Origin: Croceicoccus mobilis
GTDB lineage: Bacteria > Pseudomonadota > Alphaproteobacteria > Sphingomonadales > Sphingomonadaceae
Length of the DNA stretch: 64,000 nucleotides
Direction of reading: 5' to 3'
NCBI RefSeq assembly: GCF_001661965.1
Contig: NZ_LYWZ01000023.1
Span: 248,001 to 312,000, forward strand
Positions 55,841 through 64,000 of the stretch are shown here, piece by piece. How positions within the stretch are numbered: position 1 is the first letter of the stretch; every line of letters starts with the position of its first letter. The translations under genes were made by a program, and so were the position numbers. The notes beneath the pieces were generated by a model. The model was not told the origin of the DNA. It did no database searches and was given only the letters and a program-made list of their open reading frames with translations.

Positions 55841-56449
55841 ATGTTCAGGGCGGAGCTGATCGAACGAAGAGCCAAGCTCGCCAGCATGATGGACGATCCC
55901 GTCCGCAAGCTGTCGAGTTGTCCGGCACTGGTGCTGAACGCAGATTTCACCCCGCTATCCTATTACCCCTTAAGCCTGTGGCCATGGCAGACAGCGATCA
56001 AGGCGATCTTCCTCGACAGGGTCAATGTCGTCGCCAGCTATGACCGCGAGGTGCACTCCCCCTCGCTCGATATGAAGATCCCCAGCGTGATCGCCCTCAA
56101 GGACTTCGTGAAACCGTCCGAGTTTCCCGCCTTTACCCGCTTCAACCTGTTCCTGCGCGACCGGTTCTGCTGTCAATATTGCGGCAGCCCCAAAACGCTG
56201 ACTTTCGACCATGTCGTCCCGCGCCGCCTGGGCGGCAAAACCAGCTGGGAAAACATCGTCACCGCCTGCGCACCCTGCAATATGAAAAAGGGCGGACGAA
56301 CGCCGAAACAGGCGCATATGCACCTGCATGTGACCCCGATCCGCCCGACCAGCTGGCAGCTACAGGAAAAGGGCCGGGGCTTTCCTCCCAACTATTTGCA
56401 CGAAACCTGGCGCGACTGGCTCTATTGGGACATCGAATTGGAGGAATAG
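55841..56449 (+). CDS. HNH endonuclease
   Basis: A 202-residue protein with a four-cysteine HNH domain in the C-terminal half: CQYCGSPKTLTFDHVVPRRL, GGKTSWENIVTACAPCN and MKKGGRTPKQA. The N-terminal part (LVLNADFTPLSYYPLSLWPW, AIKAIFLDRVNVVASY) is the conserved leader of a widespread alphaproteobacterial HNH family. No partner methylase is nearby, so a defence role is not implied. ATG 55841 follows AGGAGG and GAAGGAT; a later in-frame ATG lies at 55886. Confidence 0.9.
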   Translation: MFRAELIERRAKLASMMDDPVRKLSSCPALVLNADFTPLSYYPLSLWPWQTAIKAIFLDRVNVVASYDREVHSPSLDMKIPSVIALKDFVKPSEFPAFTRFNLFLRDRFCCQYCGSPKTLTFDHVVPRRLGGKTSWENIVTACAPCNMKKGGRTPKQAHMHLHVTPIRPTSWQLQEKGRGFPPNYLHETWRDWLYWDIELEE

Positions 56450-56464
56450 CGCAGGCCCCGCGCC

Positions 56465-57247
56465 CTACATCCCGTAATCGATCCTGATCCGGACCCATTC
56501 GCCGACCATCGGGCGGCCACCGATACGCGGGGGCCGCACCTTGAACTGCCATGCCGCCGCAAGGATGGATCGGTTGATGTTCGAGCCCACCGGATATTCG
56601 GCAATCGGAACGCAATCCTCCACCCGGTAATCGGGCACGGTCCGGCATGCGATCAGGCCCCAGCCGGGGCCGGTCGCGGTCGACAGATAGCCCCTGAGTT
56701 CGCCGTCGCGCGGTTCGCGGTACCATGATGCGGCATATAGCGGTTCGCCATTGGGGCCGGAACCTTCGACCCGGCGGCTATCGGGCGTGCGCGAACGCGG
56801 CACGGGCGGCCCCATCATCGGCCCCATCTCCGCCTGCGGCGGCTTGGGCGCGGGAGGGGGCGGAGGGGGTGGCGGCGATGGAGCGGGGGGAGCGGCCTTT
56901 GGCACGATCGGCTTTATCGGGATCGGCGGCGGCAGGTCCTCCACCTTCGGCTCGGTCGGCTTGGGGCTGGGCGGCGGCTGTGAAGCGGGTTCGGGTTCGG
57001 ATTGCGCCGGTTCCAGTTCGGGTTCGCTCGGTTGCGGCGCGGCTTTGATATTGACGCTGGTCAGGCTTTCGGGCTCGGGCGATCCGGGCAGCATCGGCGC
57101 ACCCAATGTCAGCACTGCGAGGATGAACAGCGCCTCTATCGCCAGCGCGAGCACGATCCCGGCCCCGCGCTGGCCGAATTGCGCCTTTACCCTATCAAGG
57201 CTGAAGTTCGCGCGATCTGGAAGGGACAGCGGCATAAAGCTCTGCAT
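56465..57247 (-). CDS. TonB-like energy-transducer protein
   Basis: About 260 residues. One N-terminal membrane helix (GIVLALAIEALFILAVLTLG), a long Pro/Glu/Pro-Lys periplasmic segment (SEPELEPAQSEPEPAS, a run of prolines around PSPPPPPPPPAPKPP), and a C-terminal domain ending WQFKVRPPRIGGRPMVGEWV, the pattern of TonB C-terminal domains. Would span the periplasm. No ExbB/ExbD or receptor genes are next to it. Start uncertain: ATG 57343 has GAGG upstream and would add about 32 residues; ATG 57235 is also possible. Confidence 0.72.
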   Translation of the reverse strand: MQSFMPLSLPDRANFSLDRVKAQFGQRGAGIVLALAIEALFILAVLTLGAPMLPGSPEPESLTSVNIKAAPQPSEPELEPAQSEPEPASQPPPSPKPTEPKVEDLPPPIPIKPIVPKAAPPAPSPPPPPPPPAPKPPQAEMGPMMGPPVPRSRTPDSRRVEGSGPNGEPLYAASWYREPRDGELRGYLSTATGPGWGLIACRTVPDYRVEDCVPIAEYPVGSNINRSILAAAWQFKVRPPRIGGRPMVGEWVRIRIDYGM

Positions 57248-57689
57248 ATGGCGGGGGGACACGCGGCGGCGCGAAAATCTTACCGCAACTGCGATAAGGC
57301 CGCACACGGCGGTGGGCAAGGGCGATCGCGTGTCAGTCTGCATCAGGGCCTCGCCCTGCAATCGCGACGGGCAATTGCTCCGGACCCGCCTCAGTCCGCA
57401 ATCAGCGCCGCGCGAGGGCCCAGATGTCGTGAACGGCTGTCTAAGCGACAATGCCGGCGCGAAGGATACGGCACAATTGATTGAACGAGCGGGGCGGCGC
57501 TCTGCGCTGGTCAAGGGCGATATCGCCTAATCGGAAACTGCCCGAAGGCTGGTCGAGGTGGCCGTTTCAGGCAACTTCAGCCAGCCCGCGGATTGGCGGA
57601 ATTTGCCTGCATGGCGGATCGCGTTCGATCGTTTTCGCGAGATAGGGCGGTCGCGAAGCTGCCGCGATCGCCCCTGATTTCGCCTCGGT
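57248..57689. other. Non-coding stretch between tonB-like and acyl-CoA dehydrogenase genes
   Basis: About 440 bases (345 if the TonB-like gene starts at 57343). It holds a perfect 12-bp palindrome GGCGATATCGCC at 57516-57527 and the terminator-like hairpin at 57645-57673. No convincing ORF seen; the region supplies the promoter of the TonB-like gene. Confidence 0.45.
57645..57673 (-). terminator. Hairpin after acyl-CoA dehydrogenase gene
   Basis: GGGCGGTCGCG and CGCGATCGCCC pair over 11 bp with one G-T wobble and a 7-base loop, 17 bases past the stop of the dehydrogenase gene. The following minus-strand sequence is only moderately T-rich. Confidence 0.45.
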
Positions 57690-59438
57690 TCAGAACGCCT
57701 CGGCGTCCATCGCCATGATCGGCCCTTCCCCTTCGGAAATGCTGGCAGCCAGACCCTCCGTCTGCGGCAGGACGCGGGTCGCGAAGTAATGTGCCATCTC
57801 GACTTTCGATTTATGGAAAAGCGTATCGCCGCCAGCAGCGGCTGCGGCCATGCGCGTCCACATCCAGCCAAAGGATACGAGCGCGAACAGCCGCAGGTAA
57901 TCATGTGCGGCAGCGCCCAGCGCATTGACCTCTGCGCCCTGCAATCCGGCGGTCGCTTCACGAAGAAGGCCCAGCGCCGTTGCCGTGCGCTGCGCGACCG
58001 GTGCGGCAGCATCGGTCTGCGCATCCGCCTCAAGATCGGCAGCGATGAGATCGAAGAACTCCTCGGCCACCTTGCCGCCTGCCATCGAAAGCTTGCGTCC
58101 GACGAGGTCCATGGCCTGCACGCCATTGGTCCCTTCATAGATCTGGGCGATCCGCGCATCGCGGACATATTGCTCCATACCCCATTCGCGGATGTAGCCG
58201 TGCCCGCCAAAAACCTGCTGGGCCTCGACCGCGCCTTCGAATCCGAAATCGGTAAAGGCCGCCTTGACGACCGGGGTCAGCAGCGCGACCAGACCGTCGG
58301 CCTTTGCCCTTTCCTGCGGATCGGCATGGCCATGCGCGCGATCAAGCTGCAACGCGGTCCAGCCAGCCAGAGCGCGGCCCGCTTCGACAAAGGCGCGCAC
58401 GTTCAGCAACATGCGGCGAACATCGGCATGTTCGATGATCGCAACCGGGCTGCGCGCGCCATCGGCGCTACGCCCCTGAAGCCGTTCGCGCGCATAGGCG
58501 GCGGCCTGCTGATACGCGGCCCCCGCAATGCCCAGCCCCTGGATGCCGACCATCAGCCGTTCGGCGTTCATCATCGTGAACATTGCCGCCAGCCCGCGAT
58601 GCGGTTCGCCCACCAGCCATCCGGTGGCTTCATCGTAATTCATCACGCAGGTGGGCTGCGCGTGAATGCCCATCTTCTTTTCCAGCGCGCCGACCGACAT
58701 GGTGTTGCGGATCGTGAATTCGCCATCGGCATCGGGCAGGAACTTGGGCACCAAGAACAGGCTGATCCCCTTCACCCCCGCCGGCGCATCGGGAAGCCGC
58801 GCCAGCACGAGGTGGACGATATTGCCGCCAAAATCATGATCGCCCGAGGAGATGAATATCTTTTGCCCGGTCACGGCAAAGCTGCCGTCGCCCGCATCGA
58901 CCGCCTTGGTCTTGAGCAGGGCAAGATCGGTCCCCGCACCGCTTTCGGTCAGCGCCATGGCGCCGGTCCATTCGCCGCTCACCATCCGGGGAAGATAGGT
59001 CGCCTTCAATTCCTCGGTCGCGTGGTCGGCGATCGCTTCGGCTGCGCCGCGCGTCAATCCGGGGAACAGGCCGAAGGACAGGTTCGCCGCCGACATCATC
59101 TCGTCAAGCCAAAGCTGCAGGATGAACGGCAGGCCCTGCCCGCCCCATTCGGGATCGCCTGAAAGCGCCGCCCAGCCGCCTGCCACGAATTCGCGGTAGG
59201 CATCGGCAAATCCCGGCGGCGTCCGCACCGCGCCATCGACCAGGCGGCTGCCCTCCTCGTCGCCTTCGCGGTTGATGGGGGCAAGCGTTTGCGCGCACAG
59301 CTTGCCCGCTTCTTCCAGCACGGCGGCGGCAAGATCTGCGTCAATGTCCTTGCCCATATCCGCCATGGCCGCCTCGAAATCGAGAACGTCGTTCAGCAGG
59401 AAACGATAATCTTCAACGGGCGGCGTATATTCGATCAT
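57690..59438 (-). CDS. Acyl-CoA dehydrogenase, long form
   Basis: A 582-residue FAD enzyme of beta-oxidation with a C-terminal extension. N-terminal helical domain, FAD/substrate motifs GAMALTESGAGTDLALLKT, VTGQKIFISSGDHDFGGNIV, the AQQVFGGHGYIREWGMEQY block, and the catalytic-base region DARIAQIYEGTNGVQAMDL with Glu in YEGTNG. The last 120 residues fit the acyl-CoA dehydrogenase C-terminal-like extension. Starts MIEYTPPVEDYRF. Probably regulated by the TetR gene directly upstream on the same strand. Confidence 0.94.
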   Translation of the reverse strand: MIEYTPPVEDYRFLLNDVLDFEAAMADMGKDIDADLAAAVLEEAGKLCAQTLAPINREGDEEGSRLVDGAVRTPPGFADAYREFVAGGWAALSGDPEWGGQGLPFILQLWLDEMMSAANLSFGLFPGLTRGAAEAIADHATEELKATYLPRMVSGEWTGAMALTESGAGTDLALLKTKAVDAGDGSFAVTGQKIFISSGDHDFGGNIVHLVLARLPDAPAGVKGISLFLVPKFLPDADGEFTIRNTMSVGALEKKMGIHAQPTCVMNYDEATGWLVGEPHRGLAAMFTMMNAERLMVGIQGLGIAGAAYQQAAAYARERLQGRSADGARSPVAIIEHADVRRMLLNVRAFVEAGRALAGWTALQLDRAHGHADPQERAKADGLVALLTPVVKAAFTDFGFEGAVEAQQVFGGHGYIREWGMEQYVRDARIAQIYEGTNGVQAMDLVGRKLSMAGGKVAEEFFDLIAADLEADAQTDAAAPVAQRTATALGLLREATAGLQGAEVNALGAAAHDYLRLFALVSFGWMWTRMAAAAAGGDTLFHKSKVEMAHYFATRVLPQTEGLAASISEGEGPIMAMDAEAF

Positions 59439-59537
59439 GCACTCTCTCCGGACCAGCGGCCGAAGCAGCTACACCAAACGACTGTTACAATCAATATGCC
59501 ACTGCAGCCATGCAGGTGTATTGCCACTTGGCCTGCG

Positions 59538-60152
59538 TCACTCGTGCCGGAAGATGCCGACGATCTGGGCGGCGATTTCCGCCGGTTCCAGCCTGCCGGG
59601 GCGGAACCAGTCGCTGGCGGAATTCAATTGGGAAAGCAGAAGGTTGCGATAGACCGAGCGATCAAACTCGGCCGGCAATGGCAAGTCGTCGACCAGCGAT
59701 CGGAACACATCCTCGAACGCGTCGCGGCGCGCGATCAGCGCGCTGCGGATCTCGTCAGGCACTTCGCGAAAATCGTTCATCAGCGGCATCGTCAGGGAAT
59801 CGGGCGCCAGCTGGATTTCCAGCATGGTCGCGCAGGCCGCCTCAAGTCTTTGCCATGCCCCCTCGGCTGCGCCGACAGCTTCTTCGATCCGCACCTGCGC
59901 AGCGCCAAGCGCGGCATTGTGCAGTTCGAGGAACAGCGCATCCTTCGATTTGATGTGATGATAGAGCGAACCGCCAAAGACACCGGCCTTCGCCCCGATA
60001 TCGCGGAGCGACGTGCCCCGATATCCCTTGAGCGCGAATAGCTGCGCCGCGATTTCGAGAATCTCCCGCTTGCGCGGGCTGATATCCCCATCAAAAATGG
60101 CTTTGGACGCGGCGCCATGCGGTTCGGGGTTCGACTTTTCAGATGTATTCAT
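59538..60152 (-). CDS. TetR family regulator
   Basis: A 204-residue regulator. HTH region KREILEIAAQLFALKGYRGT then SLRDIGAKAGVFGGSLYHHI (about residues 28-68). The C-terminal ligand domain is of the fatty-acid-type TetR group by context: the gene lies 99 bases upstream of the acyl-CoA dehydrogenase in the same direction. ATG 60152 is preferred; the GTG at 60158 is two codons upstream in frame. Confidence 0.9.
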   Translation of the reverse strand: MNTSEKSNPEPHGAASKAIFDGDISPRKREILEIAAQLFALKGYRGTSLRDIGAKAGVFGGSLYHHIKSKDALFLELHNAALGAAQVRIEEAVGAAEGAWQRLEAACATMLEIQLAPDSLTMPLMNDFREVPDEIRSALIARRDAFEDVFRSLVDDLPLPAEFDRSVYRNLLLSQLNSASDWFRPGRLEPAEIAAQIVGIFRHE

Positions 60153-60272
60153 GGGCACCGGGTTTAGCGGGTTTTGCCGGGCATGCGATAGCGTTCCGCA
60201 CCCGCCTGCGCTTTGCGTGCAGCACGCATTAGCTCAACCGCACCGGCGCTGCCCCGCGCCCGTTCGCGCTTT

Positions 60273-60948
60273 TCAGGCGAGGATGGTCATCGGGTTTTCG
60301 ACCAGCGCCTTGAACTCTGTCATGAACCGGGCGGCCAGCCCCCCGTCGATGGCGCGATGGTCGAAGCTGGCGGCGACGCCCATGATCAAGGCCTGCGGCG
60401 GATTGATCACCGGCACCATCCCGTCAATGCCGGACATGCCGAGGTTAAACAGGGAAACCGTGCCGCCCGAATAGTCTTCGGGGGCAAGCCTGCCTTTGCG
60501 CGCTTTCTCGGCCTGTATCTTCGCCTCTGCCGCGATCGCCGTCAGCGATCTGGCCGCAACATCGCGCACCACGGGCGTGACCAGTCCGCCATCGACCGCC
60601 ACAGGCTCCACCTCGTGCAGCGGGCTTCCACCGGCGCTGCCCCCGGCGTTGTTGAACGCCAGATCGATCGTGCCATAAATCTCGCGCGTCTTCGCCACTG
60701 CCTCGGCGACCGATGCAGCGTCGGTGACATCGCAGGCGACCGCGCTTGCGTCCAGATCCTGCGAACGCAGCTCTTCGATCAACTCGTCCAGCTTTTCGCG
60801 CCTTCGCGCCGCAGCGACTACCTTGGCTCCTTCTGCTGCAAACAACCGAGCCGCACCGATACCGCTCGACGCACCGGTGATGAGCACGGTCTTGCCCGCC
60901 AGACGGTCGTAATGTTTCTCCAGCTTCGGGGGGGCTTTTATAGGTCAT
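60273..60948 (-). pseudogene. Chimeric remnant: SDR oxidoreductase joined to 2-oxoacid dehydrogenase E2
   Basis: Residues 1-92 of the open frame are a short-chain dehydrogenase (LITGASSGIGAARLFAAEGA, AFNNAGGSAGG). From about base 60605 it changes to the catalytic domain of a dihydrolipoamide acyltransferase (DGGLVTPVVRDVAARSLTAI, GGTVSLFNLGMSGIDG, INPPQALIMGVAA), then jumps to SFDHRAIDGGLAARFM, missing the 20-25 residues normally before DHRxxDG. The natural SDR start, ATG 60948 with GGAG upstream (MTYKSPP), is out of frame by one base in a run of seven Cs (minus strand, 60928-60934). At least three lesions, so a decayed fusion of two genes. Confidence 0.7.
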
Positions 60949-61735
60949 GCTCTCTCTCCATCCTGCGGTGTGCGCACCGTCAAAATTCAGAAGCGCGGCA
61001 TACACGGCGTCTGCCTGGTGCCACCACGCGCGATGGCACGGTGTCAGCCTAGCGCCGCTCTGGCCCCGCACCTCTCACATGGAAGACAAACGCGGCCGAA
61101 CCCTTCCGGCTCGATCAAAGTCCGGACAATCGAAAGCGAACCGATATGTCTTCTCCGGGAGTGGAAACCGATCAATTGGTTAAGCACAACGGTCCGCCCT
61201 CAGGAGATTTGGCATAGAGCTCGTCCCTCGTTTGATGAGTGCTGCCTAGTCTAGAGATGTAATTTCAAGCGACTTCCTCGCGCCGCGCCGCCCAGCACGG
61301 CCAATGCGCCATCATAGTCGAGCGCAAATAGCCACGCCGGGAACAGCGAGGTGCGCAATATTATTGGAGTGAGTGAGGGAGTTGCTGGTTGCGGGGGTGC
61401 GATTTGACCGCTGTAGAACACAGCTTCGATTATGACGGTATCAGCCTGGTTGGAGACAGGTAGCTTTCGAGCAATTTTCGTCGATAGAATACGATCGCTT
61501 CAGCTAACCGATTCTCGCATGACGCAAGCTCATCGATCAAGATCCGACTGAGGTGGCAGGAAGTTCAGGCTCATACGACATTGTTGGCCTTTATCGGTAA
61601 TGCTCCGAACGCTCACCTTATGTCTTGGCACGCGCTTGGCCTGAAAAACGCTCTCATGCTAGATGCCCGCAGCGCACGATTTTTTCGAAAGCATTGCGCT
61701 CAAAGCATCACAGTCACGCCAGCTGGACCAAGGCA
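60949..61735. other. Non-coding region flanking the chimeric pseudogene
   Basis: About 790 bases without a supported gene, much less dense than the rest of the window and AT-richer. On the minus strand near 61255-61345 a short frame reads RTSLFPAWLFALDYDGALAVL, which looks protein-like but has no start and no recognised family. CTAG-T-CTAG lies near 61245. No clear terminal inverted repeats or transposase seen. Confidence 0.4.
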
Positions 61736-62650
61736 ATGTCGGAAACCGGACTAAACTATCTCCTTGCCGCCCTCAACGCAGGCTCGATGCGCGCTGCCGC
61801 CGACAAGCTCAACGTTGCCGCCTCTTCCATCAGCCGCCAGATCGCGCAGCTTGAACAGGTCTATGGCATGCCGCTGATCGAGAAGGCGCGCCGCGGAGTT
61901 CAGCTTACCGAAGCGGGCCGGATCGTCATCGACCATTACCGCGACGAACTGGCCAATCGCGAGGCGCTGTCGGCCCGGCTGGAGGAATTGCGTTCGGTCC
62001 GGTCGGGACGCGTGGTCATCGCCGCTGGCGAAGGGTTTCTCGGCGATAGCTTCATGGAACTGATCCAGCGCTTCAACGACGGCAATCCGGATATCCGGGT
62101 CGAGATCCAGATCGGAAGCTCAGTGGACGTGACCCATATGATCGTCGACGACGAGGCGCATCTTGGCCTCGTATTCAACACCGCGCCCGACCCGAAAGTT
62201 CGCGTGCGCGCCTCGATCGCGCAGCCGCTGATGGCGATCATGCGGCCCGATCACCCGCTTGCGTCGCTTTCCAGCGTGTCGATCGCCGAACTGGCGCAGC
62301 ACCAGCTTTGCCTTGCGCCGCGCAATTTCCGCCTTGCCCAGATCCTGGCCGCGGCAGAGCAGCAGGCGGGCCATTTCCTCGAACCCTCGATCATGACCAA
62401 TTCGATCTATGTCATGCGCGAGGCCGTTCGGTCTGGCACCGCGATATCCATCCTGCCGCGCGTCACCGTCTGGTCCGAATTGCAGCGCGGCGAATTCATC
62501 AGCATCCCGGTCGCGAACAGCGCGATGGAAACGACCACGCTCAGCCTGATCCTGCGCGCAGGGCGCCAGCTGGAAGGCGCGCCCGTGCGCATGCTGACCC
62601 AGCTTGAGGCGCAGATGCGCCAATGGGGCAAGACCGCGACGCAGGGGTAA
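61736..62650 (+). CDS. LysR family transcriptional regulator
   Basis: A 304-residue regulator. The winged HTH is at residues about 4-62 (LLAALNAGSMRAAADKLNVA, ASSISRQIAQLEQVYGMPLI, KARRGVQLTEAGRIVIDHYR), followed by a periplasmic-binding-like effector domain (VVIAAGEGFLGDSFMELIQR, GLVFNTAPDPKVRVRASIAQ). ATG 61736 chosen; an upstream in-frame start would add 37 poorly conserved residues. Adjacent to a DapA-family gene in the same direction, so probably controls that catabolic unit. Confidence 0.9.
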   Translation: MSETGLNYLLAALNAGSMRAAADKLNVAASSISRQIAQLEQVYGMPLIEKARRGVQLTEAGRIVIDHYRDELANREALSARLEELRSVRSGRVVIAAGEGFLGDSFMELIQRFNDGNPDIRVEIQIGSSVDVTHMIVDDEAHLGLVFNTAPDPKVRVRASIAQPLMAIMRPDHPLASLSSVSIAELAQHQLCLAPRNFRLAQILAAAEQQAGHFLEPSIMTNSIYVMREAVRSGTAISILPRVTVWSELQRGEFISIPVANSAMETTTLSLILRAGRQLEGAPVRMLTQLEAQMRQWGKTATQG

Positions 62651-62793
62651 GCGCCCAGCAGGGCGTTGCTTTTGGCGCAACGAAATTGCCGCTTGCCGCA
62701 CGTTGTTGATCATCAAACGCTCTGCCACTCCCCATGACAGGGATGGCGGCGACCGATGTTTCCGCCCGATTTCATATCGAGAGCGGAGATTTC

Positions 62794-63720
62794 ATGAGCG
62801 CCTCCAAGCGATCCAGAGTGGACTGGAAAGGCTATCTGCCAGCGATCATCACGCCTTTCGGCCAGGACCTTGAGATCGACGAGAATGGCTTTGGCCAGAT
62901 GCTCGAATGGCTGCATGGCGAAGGCATGCACGGCCTGATCGTGCAGGGCACCACGGGCGAATGGACCGCGATGAGCCGCGAAGAGCGTGCCCGCTTGTTC
63001 CGGCTTGCCGGCGCACAGATGGGCGGAAAGCTTCCGCTGATCGCAGGGTGCAGCAGCTTTACCGCCGATGAGAGCATCGCGCTGGCCAAGGTCGCCAAGG
63101 AGGCGGGGTTTGAAGGCATATTGCTGACGGTGCCGCCCTATGTCCGCCCGGGCCCGGCAGAGATCCTGAACTTTTACGAAACCGTCTCCCGCGAAGTCGA
63201 CATGCCGATCTGCATCTATAACTGGCCGCCGGGCACCGGGATCGACATGTCGCTCGACCTGCTGACGCGTCTGGCAGAGATCGAGAATGTCGTGGCGATC
63301 AAGCAGTCGACCCCGAATTTCGAGCGCTTCTGTGACACGTTCTTTGCCCTGAAGGACGAGGTGCGCGTCTTCGGCTTCCCCATGAACGAGGCGGGGTTGA
63401 CGATGCTGCGCACCCATGGCGGCGACGGCACCATGGGCGCAGGCGGCGTGCTGGGCCGGGCGCAAACTGGTTTCTACGACAATCTTTGGAAGGGCGACAT
63501 TGAGGCGGCCCGCGCCTGCGGCGCCAAGGACCGGGTGCTGATGGCCGAATGGTACACGCCCGATCTCGTCGGCAAGTTCGGCTCCGGTCCGGCTATCCTG
63601 AAAGCCGCATTCGAAGCGCGCGGCATTCCGGGCGGACGAGTGCGTTCGCCGCTCCTTGATGTTGCACCGGCGGACCGCGAAATGATCGCAGCAACTTTGA
63701 AAAAACTCGGTATGATCTGA
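62794..63720 (+). CDS. DapA/N-acetylneuraminate lyase family aldolase
   Basis: A 308-residue TIM-barrel class I aldolase. Motifs: YLPAIITPFGQDLEIDENGF, LIVQGTTGEWTAMSREER (GTTGE carboxylate site), LLTVPPYVRPGPAEI, catalytic Tyr in PICIYNWPPGTGID and Schiff-base Lys in NVVAIKQSTPNF (about residue 170). Not the biosynthetic DapA by context: with a LysR gene and an FAD oxidoreductase it probably acts in sugar-acid or hydroxyproline-type catabolism. ATG 62794 has GGAG six bases upstream; an upstream ATG at 62734 is less likely. Confidence 0.88.
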   Translation: MSASKRSRVDWKGYLPAIITPFGQDLEIDENGFGQMLEWLHGEGMHGLIVQGTTGEWTAMSREERARLFRLAGAQMGGKLPLIAGCSSFTADESIALAKVAKEAGFEGILLTVPPYVRPGPAEILNFYETVSREVDMPICIYNWPPGTGIDMSLDLLTRLAEIENVVAIKQSTPNFERFCDTFFALKDEVRVFGFPMNEAGLTMLRTHGGDGTMGAGGVLGRAQTGFYDNLWKGDIEAARACGAKDRVLMAEWYTPDLVGKFGSGPAILKAAFEARGIPGGRVRSPLLDVAPADREMIAATLKKLGMI

Positions 63721-63723
63721 TTC

Positions 63724-64000
63724 ATGCGATCCAGCGCCCCGCCTTCCCGTGTGCCCGATGTCTTGATCGTGGGCGGCGGCCTGGTGGGGTGCGCCTGCGC
63801 GTTTCATCTGGCGCGGGCGGGCGTGCAGGTCCTCTTGGCCGAAGCGTCGAGCCTGAATGCGGGTGCATCGGGCCAGACGGCGGGATCGCTGCATTTCCAG
63901 ATCGAGCGGCGTTTCCTTGAAGACGACGGCAACGGATCGGGCGAGATCGACCGCATCGTCAGCCTGAACCGGCTGGCGATCGAGGAATGGGCAGGGCTGG
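63724..64000 (+). CDS. FAD-dependent oxidoreductase, 5' part
   Basis: The first 92 codons of a protein cut by the window edge. After MRSSAPPSRVPD comes the dinucleotide-binding motif VLIVGGGLVGCACAFHLARA (GxGxxG type), then VQVLLAEASSLNAGASGQTA, matching the DAO/glycine oxidase-like FAD family. ATG 63724 lies 3 bases after the stop of the aldolase gene, so the two are an operon. Possible substrates: D-amino acids, sarcosine-like amines or D-hydroxyproline. Confidence 0.85.
   Translation, partial: MRSSAPPSRVPDVLIVGGGLVGCACAFHLARAGVQVLLAEASSLNAGASGQTAGSLHFQIERRFLEDDGNGSGEIDRIVSLNRLAIEEWAGL

Noticed and set aside
55841-56449. A restriction or toxin role for the HNH protein
   Set aside because: No methylase, specificity subunit or antitoxin gene is adjacent, and the protein belongs to a common stand-alone alphaproteobacterial family.
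57789-59162. A 457-codon frame antisense to the acyl-CoA dehydrogenase gene
   Set aside because: Shadow frame; no ribosome site or domain.
62713-63894. A 393-codon minus-strand frame across the DapA-family gene
   Set aside because: Shadow of the aldolase and FAD oxidoreductase coding sequence.

Overview
The window looks like chromosomal DNA of a GC-rich alphaproteobacterium of the order Sphingomonadales, probably Erythrobacteraceae or Sphingomonadaceae. This is inferred from gene content and protein style (FtsH, FtsE/FtsX with a long FtsE N-terminus, MetX/MetW, hisC-tyrA, a malic enzyme fused to a phosphotransacetylase-like domain, MJ0042 zinc-ribbon proteins), not from a marker-gene comparison. 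Genes are tightly packed, with many 4-base start/stop overlaps. I see no CRISPR array, rRNA operon, intact insertion sequence or prophage.

Layout. 1-8 kb: 3' end of ftsH, a small lipoprotein, a DUF3667 membrane protein with a GNAT acetyltransferase, rpoZ, a phospholipase D/cardiolipin-synthase-like enzyme, a TetR regulator divergent from a Bcr/CflA drug exporter, a PAS-XRE regulator and a small coiled-coil protein. 8-18 kb: dnaB, metW-metX divergent from hisC-tyrA, plsC with a YdcF-family gene, ftsE-ftsX, a zinc-ribbon/DUF3426 protein and tRNA-Leu(GAG). 18.6-35.3 kb: an exopolysaccharide locus with three glycosyltransferases, two NDP-sugar C-methyltransferase-like proteins, an EEP-family membrane phosphohydrolase, a Wzx-like flippase, a Wzy-like polymerase, a Wzc-like tyrosine autokinase, an outer-membrane beta-barrel protein, a Wza-like export lipoprotein and a LuxR-type regulator. 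35.5-52.5 kb: housekeeping genes including a SleB-type cell wall hydrolase, dapE, dapB, nth, a dicarboxylate symporter, a sirtuin, a single-domain response regulator, maeB and mutS. 52.6-60.2 kb: a palindrome-rich intergenic stretch, a lipoprotein of atypical composition, a cobalamin adenosyltransferase with a HIG1-like protein, gluQ divergent from an HNH endonuclease across a region with DnaA-box matches, a TonB-like protein and an acyl-CoA dehydrogenase with a TetR regulator. 60.3-64 kb: a damaged chimeric gene (short-chain dehydrogenase joined to a 2-oxoacid dehydrogenase E2 remnant), about 790 bases without a convincing gene, then a LysR regulator, a DapA-family aldolase and the start of an FAD oxidoreductase, which look like one catabolic unit.

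How the genes fit together: the exopolysaccharide locus holds most parts of a Wzx/Wzy assembly line: sugar modification, glycosyl transfer, flipping, polymerisation, chain-length control, outer-membrane export and a regulator. No initiating sugar-phosphate transferase (WbaP/PssY type) was found here. Best leads for a second look: the SDR-E2 chimera, the nested palindromes at 52.6-52.8 kb, the DnaA-box cluster at 55.6 kb, the interleaved inverted repeats after ftsH, the in-frame stop in a membrane-protein gene at 44.7 kb, and the long N-terminus of the beta-barrel protein with a coupled ORF upstream.
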